Shown here: positions 33,812 to 41,138 of the stretch, piece by piece | Numbering within the stretch: the first letter of the stretch is position 1 | How the letters are laid out: each line of letters starts with the position of its first letter | Source of the DNA: Desulfocorpusculum sp964414345 | GTDB lineage: Bacteria > Desulfobacterota > Desulfocorpusculales > Desulfocorpusculum | Reading direction: 5' to 3' | Length of the DNA: 64,000 bases | NCBI GenBank assembly: GCA_964414345.1 | Contig: CAYPWF010000002.1 | Span: 1 to 64,000, forward strand | Made by a program: the position numbers and the translations under genes | The notes under the pieces: model-generated | Database searches by the model: none | What the model was told of the DNA's origin: nothing | Seen by the model: only the letters and a program-made list of their open reading frames with translations

Positions 33812-35362
33812 TCAGGCCGGCTTTATGTAGCGCCGCTTCTCAGGCAACTGCTCTGCCTTTCCCTTGGTAGCCCTCAGCGCCTCGATTACCCTAGGGCGTG
33901 TCTCACGAGGATCTATGACCTCATGCACTGTGTACCAGGAGGTGAACACCTTCCCCATGTTCAGAACACTGAACATTTCCTTCAGGATGCCCAGATACTT
34001 TCTGTAAACCTCCTCATAATTGCCCTCTTCCCGAGCCTTGGCCAGCTGTTTGTGAAACACTGCGTGCACTATTATTTCAGGACCTGTTGGGGCAAATTCC
34101 ACCGTGGGCCAGCCATAGATGAAATCAGGGCCCATCTTGGAGCAACCCATGACTATGTTGGACCCTCCGTATGAACGCCTCAGGACCACTGTCACCTTGG
34201 GATTGGTGAGATGGGTGTATCCATGGAGATTCTTGGCTCCGTGGCGGATAACCCCCAGGCGTTCCCACTTGTCCCCCGGGGGAAAGGCGGTTGTGTCCGA
34301 GAAGGTCACAAGGGGGATATTGAAGCAGTCCAGAAACATCAGGAACTTGTCGTACTTGTCCGAAGAATCCGGTTCCATGATCCCGCTCATCTCATCCGGA
34401 TTGTTCGCTGCAGCTCCGGCTACCATGCCGTCGAACCTAGCAAAGCCTATTACCATATTGGGTGCAAAGTCCCCTTTGAGTTCGAAGAATTCCCCATTAT
34501 CCACCACCAGCTCCAAGATCTCATGGATGTCATAGGTGAACTTGGGATCCTCCGGCATCACATCCAGCAAAGCCTCCTCCGCCCTATTGGGATCGTCCGT
34601 GGGTGCCACCTCAGGTGGCTTCTCCCAGCAGTTCTGGGGAAGAAAACTCAGAAGCTTTCTGGCAAGATGGAGAGCTTCCTGATCGCTGGCTGCCACAAGG
34701 TCGCACTGTCCAGCCTTGGACATATGAAAGCCTGCTCCCCCTGCCTCCTCTGACTCCACTTCCCCCCCAAGCCAAAGAAAGCCTGTTTTCCGGTTCATAA
34801 TGGTAAAATCGGACAGAGCGGCCACCTGTGCCAAGGGACCAGCACAGGGACCCAAAACCAGAGTTATCCTTGGAATCACCCCGGAGTAAAGGCAATAGTT
34901 CCTTATAAGACGCCCCAGACCATAGAGGCCGGCCCCCCCTTGTTTGAATCCCAGCCTGGAGCCGGCCGAGTCCAGAATGCCTATGATGGGAATCCTTTGC
35001 TGACCAGCCATCTGGACCAGCTCGGCCATCTTCCAGACCCCTTGATCCCCCAGTGAGCCACTCAAAAGGGTGAAATCCATCGAATACACCATCACATGGC
35101 GGCCTTCCACCCTTCCCAAGCCCATCACAACACCATCTCCGGGGGTGGGCCTTCCGGCAAGATCCAGCAGTCCGGAGGGCTCCCTTACGAGGGAACCCAG
35201 CTCCTGAAAACTTCCTGGGTCCAGGAATTGCTCGATCCTCTCCCTGGCTGTAAGCTTCCCCAAGGAGTGCTGAATCCTGATGCGCTGCTCCCCGCCGGCT
35301 TTTAGATTCTCCCCCCTTATTTTTTCCAGGCGCTCCAGATAACCCTCCATCCATTTGCCCAT
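33812..35362 (-). CDS. Acyl-CoA carboxylase carboxyltransferase subunit 2
   Basis: Second carboxyltransferase paralogue, 516 aa. Family marks are KLTARERIEQFLDPGSF, DSAGSRLGFKQGG and the C-terminal WYTVHEVIDPRETRPRVIEAL. Here the first oxyanion motif is changed (GPCAGPLAQV, 171-180, instead of GPCAGGAVY), while the second is intact (SYGGSNIVMG, 397-406). As the PccB active site is built from the N domain of one chain and the C domain of another, this chain could complement subunit 1. The ATG at 35362 has GGAGGAAGG upstream; a longer frame to 35491 is not supported. The gene is divergent from the biotin carrier gene. Confidence 0.87.
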   Translation of the reverse strand: MGKWMEGYLERLEKIRGENLKAGGEQRIRIQHSLGKLTARERIEQFLDPGSFQELGSLVREPSGLLDLAGRPTPGDGVVMGLGRVEGRHVMVYSMDFTLLSGSLGDQGVWKMAELVQMAGQQRIPIIGILDSAGSRLGFKQGGAGLYGLGRLIRNYCLYSGVIPRITLVLGPCAGPLAQVAALSDFTIMNRKTGFLWLGGEVESEEAGGAGFHMSKAGQCDLVAASDQEALHLARKLLSFLPQNCWEKPPEVAPTDDPNRAEEALLDVMPEDPKFTYDIHEILELVVDNGEFFELKGDFAPNMVIGFARFDGMVAGAAANNPDEMSGIMEPDSSDKYDKFLMFLDCFNIPLVTFSDTTAFPPGDKWERLGVIRHGAKNLHGYTHLTNPKVTVVLRRSYGGSNIVMGCSKMGPDFIYGWPTVEFAPTGPEIIVHAVFHKQLAKAREEGNYEEVYRKYLGILKEMFSVLNMGKVFTSWYTVHEVIDPRETRPRVIEALRATKGKAEQLPEKRRYIKPA

Positions 35363-35423
35363 GGCGGTCCTTCCTCCGGGAAAGGCTCTGCCCGGGTTTT
35401 CTAAGACCGGGCTCACAATTAGC

Positions 35424-35452
35424 TTGATCGGACGAGAGATCTTGTGGATACT
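35424..35452 (+). promoter_or_regulatory. Promoter candidate for the biotin carrier and biotin carboxylase genes
   Basis: TTGATC at 35424-35429 and GATACT at 35447-35452 are 17 bp apart, four of six matches each to the sigma70 hexamers. Transcription would start near 35459, about 75 nt before the biotin carrier start codon. It lies in the divergent gap between subunit 2 and the carrier. Confidence 0.45.
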
Positions 35453-35534
35453 TTCAGGCGGTCCAGCGGGATCCGAGTCTAGAAGAACCACTGCGGCATG
35501 TCAAGAACAGGGATCACCCAGGGAGGGGAAGAAC

Positions 35535-35795
35535 ATGCATGAGCAGGCAATGAAGCGTGTAGAGGTAAGGGCCCCCATGTCCGGAATTTTCTACCGCAAG
35601 CCGGCGCCGGACCAACCCCCCTTTGTGGAGGTGGGAGACAGGGTCAAGAAAAAACAGGTGTTGGCCCTCTTGGAGACAATGAAGGTATTTCAGAAAGTGA
35701 AATCTCCCACTGATGGAAGAATTGTTGAAATCCTGGCGCAAAACGAATCGCCCGTGAGGGACAATGATCTCATGTTCGTGATCCAGGAAGATTAG
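35535..35795 (+). CDS. Biotin carboxyl carrier protein
   Basis: Small biotinyl/lipoyl-domain protein of 86 aa with nothing but the swinging domain. RAPMSGIFYRKP is the domain start and ETMKVFQKV holds the lysine to be biotinylated (Lys50); the canonical AMKM is changed to TMKV but the Met-Lys pair is kept. The ATG at 35535 has GGAGGGGAAG before it. It carries carboxybiotin between the biotin carboxylase at 36052 and the carboxyltransferases. Its TAG stop codon is formed by the first bases of element copy D. Confidence 0.9.
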   Translation: MHEQAMKRVEVRAPMSGIFYRKPAPDQPPFVEVGDRVKKKQVLALLETMKVFQKVKSPTDGRIVEILAQNESPVRDNDLMFVIQED

Positions 35796-35989
35796 CCCGC
35801 ATTTCCCAAAATCAGTGGATGATGCGGCCTGTGTTAATGACATGTTCGGTCGAACCTTTCGGTGCTCAAAAGCACCTTGATTTTGGGTTCCAGATCTGGT
35901 CTTGGTTTGAGTGGTGATAGACCAAATCCTACCGGGAGCTTGGGGGCTTTGGCCCTCAAAGTCACCGGCTTTGAAGCATGATCCGGGCT
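35792..35989 (+). repeat. About 200-bp intergenic element (copy D)
   Basis: Forward copy between the biotin carrier and biotin carboxylase genes. It starts TTAGCCCGCATTTCCCAAAA, has ATCAGTGGATGATGCGGCC, TTAATGACATGTTCGG, the G-rich stretch GGGAGCTTGGGGGC, and ends TTTGAAGCATGATCCGGGCT. The family frame carries two stops here (TGATAG near 35924-35929), so it is not coding. It separates genes that must act together, and transcription presumably passes through it. Confidence 0.8.
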
Positions 35990-36051
35990 GGCCTGTATTA
36001 TTCTAGAGTGGCAGCCTGTTAAGGCCGTGTGAACCAGAAAGAGTGGGAGAG

Positions 36052-37416
36052 ATGTTCCGCAAAGTGCTTGTTGCCAATCGGGGAGAGATAGCCCTCAGGG
36101 TCATTCGGGCCTGTAGGGATATGGGCATTCAAAGCGTGGCCGTCTTTTCTGAGGCCGACAAAGAGAGCCTTCATGTGCGCATGGCAGACCAGGCCGTGTG
36201 CATCGGCCCTCCTCCCAGTTCAAAGAGCTATCTGAACCTGGAGGCTATAGTTGAGGCCGCCAAACAAAGCGGAGCCCAGGCTGTGCACCCTGGTTACGGC
36301 TACCTGGCAGAAGAGGAGAGTCTCGCCCTGGCCTGTCAAAAAGAAGGCTTGGTTTTCATTGGGCCTACTGCCGAGAACCTAAGGTTGACCGGGAACAAGG
36401 TCCTGGCCAAGCAAACCGCAGCCAGGGCCGGGGTACCGGTTCTGCCCAGCAGTCATGCGGGAGTTGGTTCCCTGCAGGAGGCTTTGGAGTGGGCTGCTCG
36501 CATAGGCTATCCAGTTCTCATAAAAGCCGCAGGAGGGGGAGGAGGAAAGGGAATCCGTGTCTGTGGGGAGGAGTCGGAACTCAGGGAGGAATATCCCATA
36601 GCCAAGGCAGAGGCCAAAGCCGCCTTCGGCAACGAGGAGGTCTATATTGAGAAGAAGATAGCTTCCCCCCGCCATGTGGAGTTCCAGATCTTGGCGGATC
36701 TCCAAGGAAGGGTGGTTCACTTGGGTGAAAGGGAGTGCACTATTCAAAGAAGGTACCAAAAGCTCATTGAGGAGTCTCCCTCCCCCTGTTTGAGCCCTGA
36801 ACTCAAAGAAGAGATGGGCCAGGCTGCTATTGCCGCAGCCAGGGCCGCAGGATACTTCAATGCAGGCACCGTGGAATTCCTTCTGGATGCCCATGGGAAC
36901 TTCTATTTCATGGAAATCAATGCCAGGATTCAGGTGGAGCATCCTGTCACAGAGCAGGTCACAGGTTTGGATCTGGTCAAGGAGCAGATCCGCATTGCTT
37001 CGGGGGAGCCTCTGGAGCCTTTCCTGGAAGAGATTCGACCCAAGGGCTGGGCCTTGGAGTGCAGGATCAACGCAGAGGACCCACAAAGGGGATTCCTGCC
37101 CTGCCCCGGAGTTGTCGAGGAGTTCAGAGCCCCAGGAGGGTTCGGGGTTAGGTTGGACACCCACCTGTACCAAGGGTATGAGCTGCCCATGTACTACGAC
37201 TCCTTGATAGCCAAGCTCATCACTTACGAAAGGACCCGCGATGGGGCCATCTGCGTGATGAAAAGGGCCCTCAAGGAGTTTGTGATCTCACCCATACGCA
37301 CCACTATTCCTTTCCATCTAAGGATCCTTGAGGATCCGGACTTCCGGCATGGTCGGTTCGACACCGACTTTATAAAGAGATTCCTGCCCCCAGAGGAGGA
37401 GGAAGAGGAGGACTAA
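36052..37416 (+). CDS. accC: Biotin carboxylase subunit of an acyl-CoA carboxylase
   Basis: ATP-grasp enzyme of 454 aa that carboxylates biotin with bicarbonate and ATP. It opens with MFRKVLVANRGEIALRVIRA, has the glycine-rich ATP loop IKAAGGGGGKGIRV, the HVEFQILAD segment, and the active-site region RRYQKLIEESPSP and NARIQVEHPVTE. The length equals AccC of the acetyl-CoA system. It starts at ATG 36052 with GTG 36043 as an alternative. The lone biotin carrier and two carboxyltransferases nearby suggest a four-polypeptide carboxylase, unlike the fused alpha subunit of PCC and MCC. The TAA stop is at the edge of element copy E. Confidence 0.93.
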   Translation: MFRKVLVANRGEIALRVIRACRDMGIQSVAVFSEADKESLHVRMADQAVCIGPPPSSKSYLNLEAIVEAAKQSGAQAVHPGYGYLAEEESLALACQKEGLVFIGPTAENLRLTGNKVLAKQTAARAGVPVLPSSHAGVGSLQEALEWAARIGYPVLIKAAGGGGGKGIRVCGEESELREEYPIAKAEAKAAFGNEEVYIEKKIASPRHVEFQILADLQGRVVHLGERECTIQRRYQKLIEESPSPCLSPELKEEMGQAAIAAARAAGYFNAGTVEFLLDAHGNFYFMEINARIQVEHPVTEQVTGLDLVKEQIRIASGEPLEPFLEEIRPKGWALECRINAEDPQRGFLPCPGVVEEFRAPGGFGVRLDTHLYQGYELPMYYDSLIAKLITYERTRDGAICVMKRALKEFVISPIRTTIPFHLRILEDPDFRHGRFDTDFIKRFLPPEEEEEED

Positions 37417-37612
37417 GCCACATCATTCACGATCAGTGGATAATGCAGGCTATCTTAATGACATGTTTGGACAAACCGGTGCAGACCGAGAAGCAGCTTG
37501 CTTTTCGCCTTGAGAGTTTACCTTGCTTTGAGTCAGCATATGTCGAACTGTACCGGGGGCTTGGGGGCTTCAGCCCCCCATGTCCCCGGCTTTGGAGAAT
37601 AATTCGGGCTAA
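37413..37612 (+). repeat. 200-bp intergenic element with both ends forming stop codons (copy E)
   Basis: Forward copy filling the entire gap between two convergent genes. It starts CTAAGCCACATCATTCACGA and ends TTTGGAGAATAATTCGGGCT followed by AAG. The accC stop TAA (37414-37416) lies in the left end and the stop TAG of the leftward MBL gene (37609-37611) in the right end. A strong hairpin is formed by GGGGGCTTCAGCCCCC at 37563-37578. The internal frame reads IMQAILMTCLDKPV and FESAYVELYRGLG without stops, very like copy B. Confidence 0.85.
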
Positions 37613-38511
37613 GTAACAGGAATATGTGCAGCCACATGGCGGACCATCTGTCCAAAAACACCCTGGAAAATCTCGGGTGTTAGAAGATAATCGGGGTTCT
37701 GGGCATAGAATCTTCTGGTGAGTTCCTTGGCAGCCGCCTCTATGTGTTTAGTTTCCAAATAGAGTTCTTCCATCTCCCTCCTGAGCTGGGCAGCCTTCTC
37801 GGCCGCCTTGGCCATGAAACCTCCGGCCTCCTCACCACAAACATAGCCGTAGTGGTCCGCACAAACATACTTTATGGGCAGCTTCTTAAACCGCTCCAAA
37901 TTTTCTTGGAACCGGGTAAAGTCAGAGTTCCCGGATGTGATGATAGTGTCCTTAAAGGGAATACCCCCTGCGTCAGAGGCAAAAAGGGCACCCAACTGGG
38001 GTACCCAGGCGCTTATGGAGCAGGAAGAATGGCCCGGGGTCTCCATGATCTGCACCTCCAGCCCCCCCAAGTCCAAATGGTCTCCTTCCCTTAATACTTC
38101 TCCGGCAATATCTGTCCTCCACTCCAGGTCGTATCCACTTAGAGCTTCCAATCGGCCCATCCTGGAGGCCACAGCTTTGGAAAAGGAATTGATGGTCTCC
38201 AGAACCTTGGGAGTCCCCAGAAGCTCCCAGGCCCGGCTGGAAGCCAATAGCTCAATGGCCTCTTTTTCCCGCTTTAGACAGGGTACGACACCCACATGAT
38301 CGAAATGTGCATGCAGGATCAAGAGCCTAGAGATGCGATCCGCATCAATCCCGAAAAGCTGGAGCTGCTCTTTGAGGTCTGGAATTATGTAAGACATGCC
38401 TGCGCTGATCAGCATGGAACTCTTTTCCCCTTCCAGCAAGTACACACAAGATTCCTCCCTGCCCAAGAGCCACAGCCCCTGGCATATCCGGCCCGCCTGC
38501 CTCACCCTCAT
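37609..38511 (-). CDS. Metallo-beta-lactamase fold hydrolase
   Basis: Hydrolase of 300 aa with the metal ligands of the superfamily in order: HAHFDHVG (near 67-74), His in ETPGHSSCS, Asp in LFASDAGG and His in CADHYGYV. The N-terminal half begins directly with the fold, and a helical C-terminal extension of about 90 residues (AAEKAAQLRREMEELYLE) follows the core. Such proteins include thioesterases, lactonases and glyoxalase II. The ATG overlaps the stop of the upstream unknown gene by 4 bp, so both are made together. Next to aromatic-CoA genes a CoA-thioester or lactone substrate is possible but not shown. Confidence 0.87.
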   Translation of the reverse strand: MRVRQAGRICQGLWLLGREESCVYLLEGEKSSMLISAGMSYIIPDLKEQLQLFGIDADRISRLLILHAHFDHVGVVPCLKREKEAIELLASSRAWELLGTPKVLETINSFSKAVASRMGRLEALSGYDLEWRTDIAGEVLREGDHLDLGGLEVQIMETPGHSSCSISAWVPQLGALFASDAGGIPFKDTIITSGNSDFTRFQENLERFKKLPIKYVCADHYGYVCGEEAGGFMAKAAEKAAQLRREMEELYLETKHIEAAAKELTRRFYAQNPDYLLTPEIFQGVFGQMVRHVAAHIPVT

Positions 38512-39710
38512 GAAGTTTCCTCCATACCTTCCTGGAATTGCTTAGGAGAACCGCCCAAGGCCTCCTCAGAAATTGCGCCCAATCCACTCTTGAATCTCCT
38601 CAAGAGTTCTGCATCCAAAAATACCCACCTTTTTCTTCTAAGTCTACTTTCCACTGCTTCCCCATCCATAAGAAGGCTGGTGATATGTTTGCCGGCTTGG
38701 CTGAAAACATGAGCCCGATGGCGTGGTCCCAAAACCACTACAGTTTTTCTTCGGGCATCCCAGAGAATTCTCTCCGGGGGTGCCGAAGCTGCATCCTCAA
38801 GGGCCTTGTAAGTGGGACGCAGATCCCCCCTTCTCATCTCGGCGTGACTGGTGCGGCGTTTGGCTTGACGGCCTATCTTCTCCAACTTCCTGGCCAAAGC
38901 CTTTAGAACTTTTTCAGGGCCTGTTTCCGAGGCGCCCCTTCCCCCTTTCTTTAGCCTTGCTTGCATGGATCCTGCACTCAAGAGCTGGATCTTGCGCCTG
39001 GCCTCGGCCAGCAAATCCTTTATCCGTCCGTAATGAGGTAGTTCCAGGAGCTCCCAGATCCCCACCTCCCCAGACACATTCCCCAAGAGGTTTAGCTCGA
39101 TCCTGGGAAGACCGTTTAGGCCCCTGACCTCTACAGCCTGTACTGTCAAGGCCACCCGTTCCTGGCCTACCAAAACAAACCCAAAAGCCACCTGACCAAG
39201 AATGTCATAGGCCCTGGACATGCGGCCAAAGACCTCCAGCTGCTCGCTCCTCAGGGAAAGGCCATCTGAGTAAACCGCCAAGACTCCTTTCCCGTCCCCT
39301 TCAAAAAGCTCCTCCAGCCTGGGGTGCCGAACCTCCAAGAGCATCTGATGGAAATCAATCCATCTAGGAAGACCCGTGGGGCTGTAGCCTCTGAAAACGC
39401 TTGCAGAGGTGGGTGGCAAACTGTGTTGGCAGCCGCAACTCTCGCAGCGGTAGCAGTAAAGGCGGCCCTGTTTCAGGGCGTCCAATTTTACTGTTATGTC
39501 CCTCAAAGCGTCCCTTATTTGTTGCTCCAAATCCAGATCACAGCTTATCTTCCAGGGGTCCCCGGGTTCCACAACACACCTCAGCGCCATCTCGAAGGAA
39601 GCCCTGATCCCCTTCTCCGAACCAAGAGTCTCCGAAGCAGCCTCTCTGGCGGCAAGGAGAAGGGCCCTTTCCAACTCCAGAACTCTCGCCCGAAGTCCGA
39701 TGCGCCGCAT
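38508..39710 (-). CDS. Uncharacterised protein with CxxC-CxC cluster
   Basis: Protein of about 400 aa that I do not recognise. The start is taken at ATG 39710 because GGAGGAAG lies before it; a frame to 39803 exists. Its N-terminal part is helical, then comes a Cys cluster CYRCESCGCQHS (near 86-97) that could bind zinc or an iron-sulfur cluster. The middle has GLPRIELNLLGNVSG, the later part is basic and Lys/Arg rich (ARKLEKIGRQAKRRTSHAE), and a short C-terminal unit has KTVVVLGPRHRAHVFSQAG. No membrane segment or signal peptide is visible. It is translationally coupled to the MBL hydrolase and divergent from the benzoyl-CoA-reductase-like operon. Confidence 0.7.
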   Translation of the reverse strand: MRRIGLRARVLELERALLLAAREAASETLGSEKGIRASFEMALRCVVEPGDPWKISCDLDLEQQIRDALRDITVKLDALKQGRLYCYRCESCGCQHSLPPTSASVFRGYSPTGLPRWIDFHQMLLEVRHPRLEELFEGDGKGVLAVYSDGLSLRSEQLEVFGRMSRAYDILGQVAFGFVLVGQERVALTVQAVEVRGLNGLPRIELNLLGNVSGEVGIWELLELPHYGRIKDLLAEARRKIQLLSAGSMQARLKKGGRGASETGPEKVLKALARKLEKIGRQAKRRTSHAEMRRGDLRPTYKALEDAASAPPERILWDARRKTVVVLGPRHRAHVFSQAGKHITSLLMDGEAVESRLRRKRWVFLDAELLRRFKSGLGAISEEALGGSPKQFQEGMEETS

Positions 39711-39751
39711 GGTCTTCCTCCATCCGGATCTGAAACTTAATGGAATTCCCC

Positions 39752-39815
39752 TTGGAGAAGACTCTGTGCTTTTTAGAATAACCTCCCCTGTTTCTCTGTT
39801 CAAAGAAAACAGGGG
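39752..39815 (+). promoter_or_regulatory. Promoter and inverted repeat before the BcrB/BcrC-like operon
   Basis: TTGGAG at 39752-39757 and TAGAAT at 39774-39779 are 16 bp apart and point to the dehydratase-like genes. Transcription would start near 39786. Just there lies a perfect 9-bp inverted repeat, CCCCTGTTT at 39785-39793 and AAACAGGGG at 39807-39815, able to be an operator or a leader hairpin. The -35 box is poor, so an activator may be needed. Confidence 0.4.
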
Positions 39816-39889
39816 GATTGCACCGGGGCTCTACACATAGTAACCTTCCCCTCGGTTTTCAAATAGGGACGCCAATGCTGGAGGTGGGC

Positions 39890-41134
39890 ATGACGGATTC
39901 CTTTGACAAGGAACAAACCCCTGATCTCAAAGCCATGTTGAAAAAACTCAGCGCAGGAGCCTCTTACCGTAGAATGCTGGCGGCCCGAGAGCAGGGCAAA
40001 CCCATATGCGTTGCCAGTGCTGCAGTTCCGGTGGAAGTGCTATATGCTATGGATGTTTACCCTGTTTTTCCGGAAAGCCTTGCCGCCATCGCCGCTGGCA
40101 TAAGAAAGGCGGATGAGTTCTTCGAGGCTGCCAGGGAAAGGGGCTTTTCCAACTCCGTATGTTCCTACACCAGGTGCGGCCTGGGAATTGCCTGGACTCA
40201 GAAATCGGCCTTTGGTCCCATACCTGAACCAGACCTTTTCATAACGGATGTGAGCGTATGCTGCCTGCATGTCACCTGGTGGGCCTATCTGGAAGATCAC
40301 TTTAAGAAGCCAACTTTTTACATGGACATGCCGGCGACAGACGATCCTTGGGACCCAGAGTATGTGACCTACTACGAAGAGCAGATTCGTGCCATGGTGG
40401 GCTTCATAGAGGAGCACACTTCCTGCAGGCTTCAGATGGGAAAACTTAAAGAGGCGGTGAGCAACTCGGATTTGGCCGGGCTTTATTGGAAGAAAATCCT
40501 GGAGCTTCGGCGCAGCAAGCCTTCCCCGGTCAGCTTCAGAAGCCTGGCAGGGGAGATTCTGCCCCTGGTCACAGCTCTGGGGGACAGGGACTGTGCGGAT
40601 TTCTACTGGGCCTTGTACGAGTCATATAAGCAACAGGCTGCTCAAGGCCACAGTCCGGCACAAGGGGGAGAGCGCTTCCGCCTTATCTGGAACGGAATTC
40701 CCATTTGGCACCATTTGCAGGTGATCACCTATTTCGAGGAAAAAGGTGCCAACTTTGTATGGGAACCTTACACAGCCTTGAGTTGGGGGAACAAGACTCG
40801 CTCTGGAAGGCTGGATCCAGAACAGCCTTTCCGCACCCTGGCTGAGAAATACACCAATGTGCTGACCAACATGCCTTTGGAAAGGCGGTTCAGTTACTTT
40901 GATCAAGCCATCAAGGACTACCAGGTGGACGGGCTGGTCATGTTCTCCAACAGGAGTTGCCGCCCCCAGTCCATAGGCCAGGACGAGGTGGTGGAGATGG
41001 TCAGGGATGTCCATGGGCTGCCAGTGCTCATATTCGAGGGGGACCAGGCCGACGCCGAGGGGTTCAGCATGCAAGAGGCAAAGACCAGGATAGACGGGTT
41101 CCTGGAAGTGCTGGAAGGCAGAAAAAGGGGCTAA
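39890..41134 (+). CDS. Benzoyl-CoA reductase BcrB/2-hydroxyacyl-CoA dehydratase D-component-like subunit
   Basis: Subunit of 414 aa of the HgdB/BcrB superfamily, which performs ATP-driven one-electron reduction of a CoA thioester with a 4Fe-4S cluster. It resembles BcrB over its whole length, for instance SVCSYTRCGLG near 89-99, SVCCLHVTWW near 122-131 and NRSCRPQSIGQ near 354-364; Cys91, Cys124 or Cys125, and Cys357 are the likely cluster ligands. GGAGG precedes the ATG at 39890 by five bases; upstream ATGs lack this. The second subunit follows after 4 bp. With two activase genes facing it, a benzoyl-CoA reductase-type enzyme is more likely than a simple 2-hydroxyacyl-CoA dehydratase, but the latter is not excluded. 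Confidence 0.8.
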   Translation: MTDSFDKEQTPDLKAMLKKLSAGASYRRMLAAREQGKPICVASAAVPVEVLYAMDVYPVFPESLAAIAAGIRKADEFFEAARERGFSNSVCSYTRCGLGIAWTQKSAFGPIPEPDLFITDVSVCCLHVTWWAYLEDHFKKPTFYMDMPATDDPWDPEYVTYYEEQIRAMVGFIEEHTSCRLQMGKLKEAVSNSDLAGLYWKKILELRRSKPSPVSFRSLAGEILPLVTALGDRDCADFYWALYESYKQQAAQGHSPAQGGERFRLIWNGIPIWHHLQVITYFEEKGANFVWEPYTALSWGNKTRSGRLDPEQPFRTLAEKYTNVLTNMPLERRFSYFDQAIKDYQVDGLVMFSNRSCRPQSIGQDEVVEMVRDVHGLPVLIFEGDQADAEGFSMQEAKTRIDGFLEVLEGRKRG

Positions 41135-41138
41135 GATC

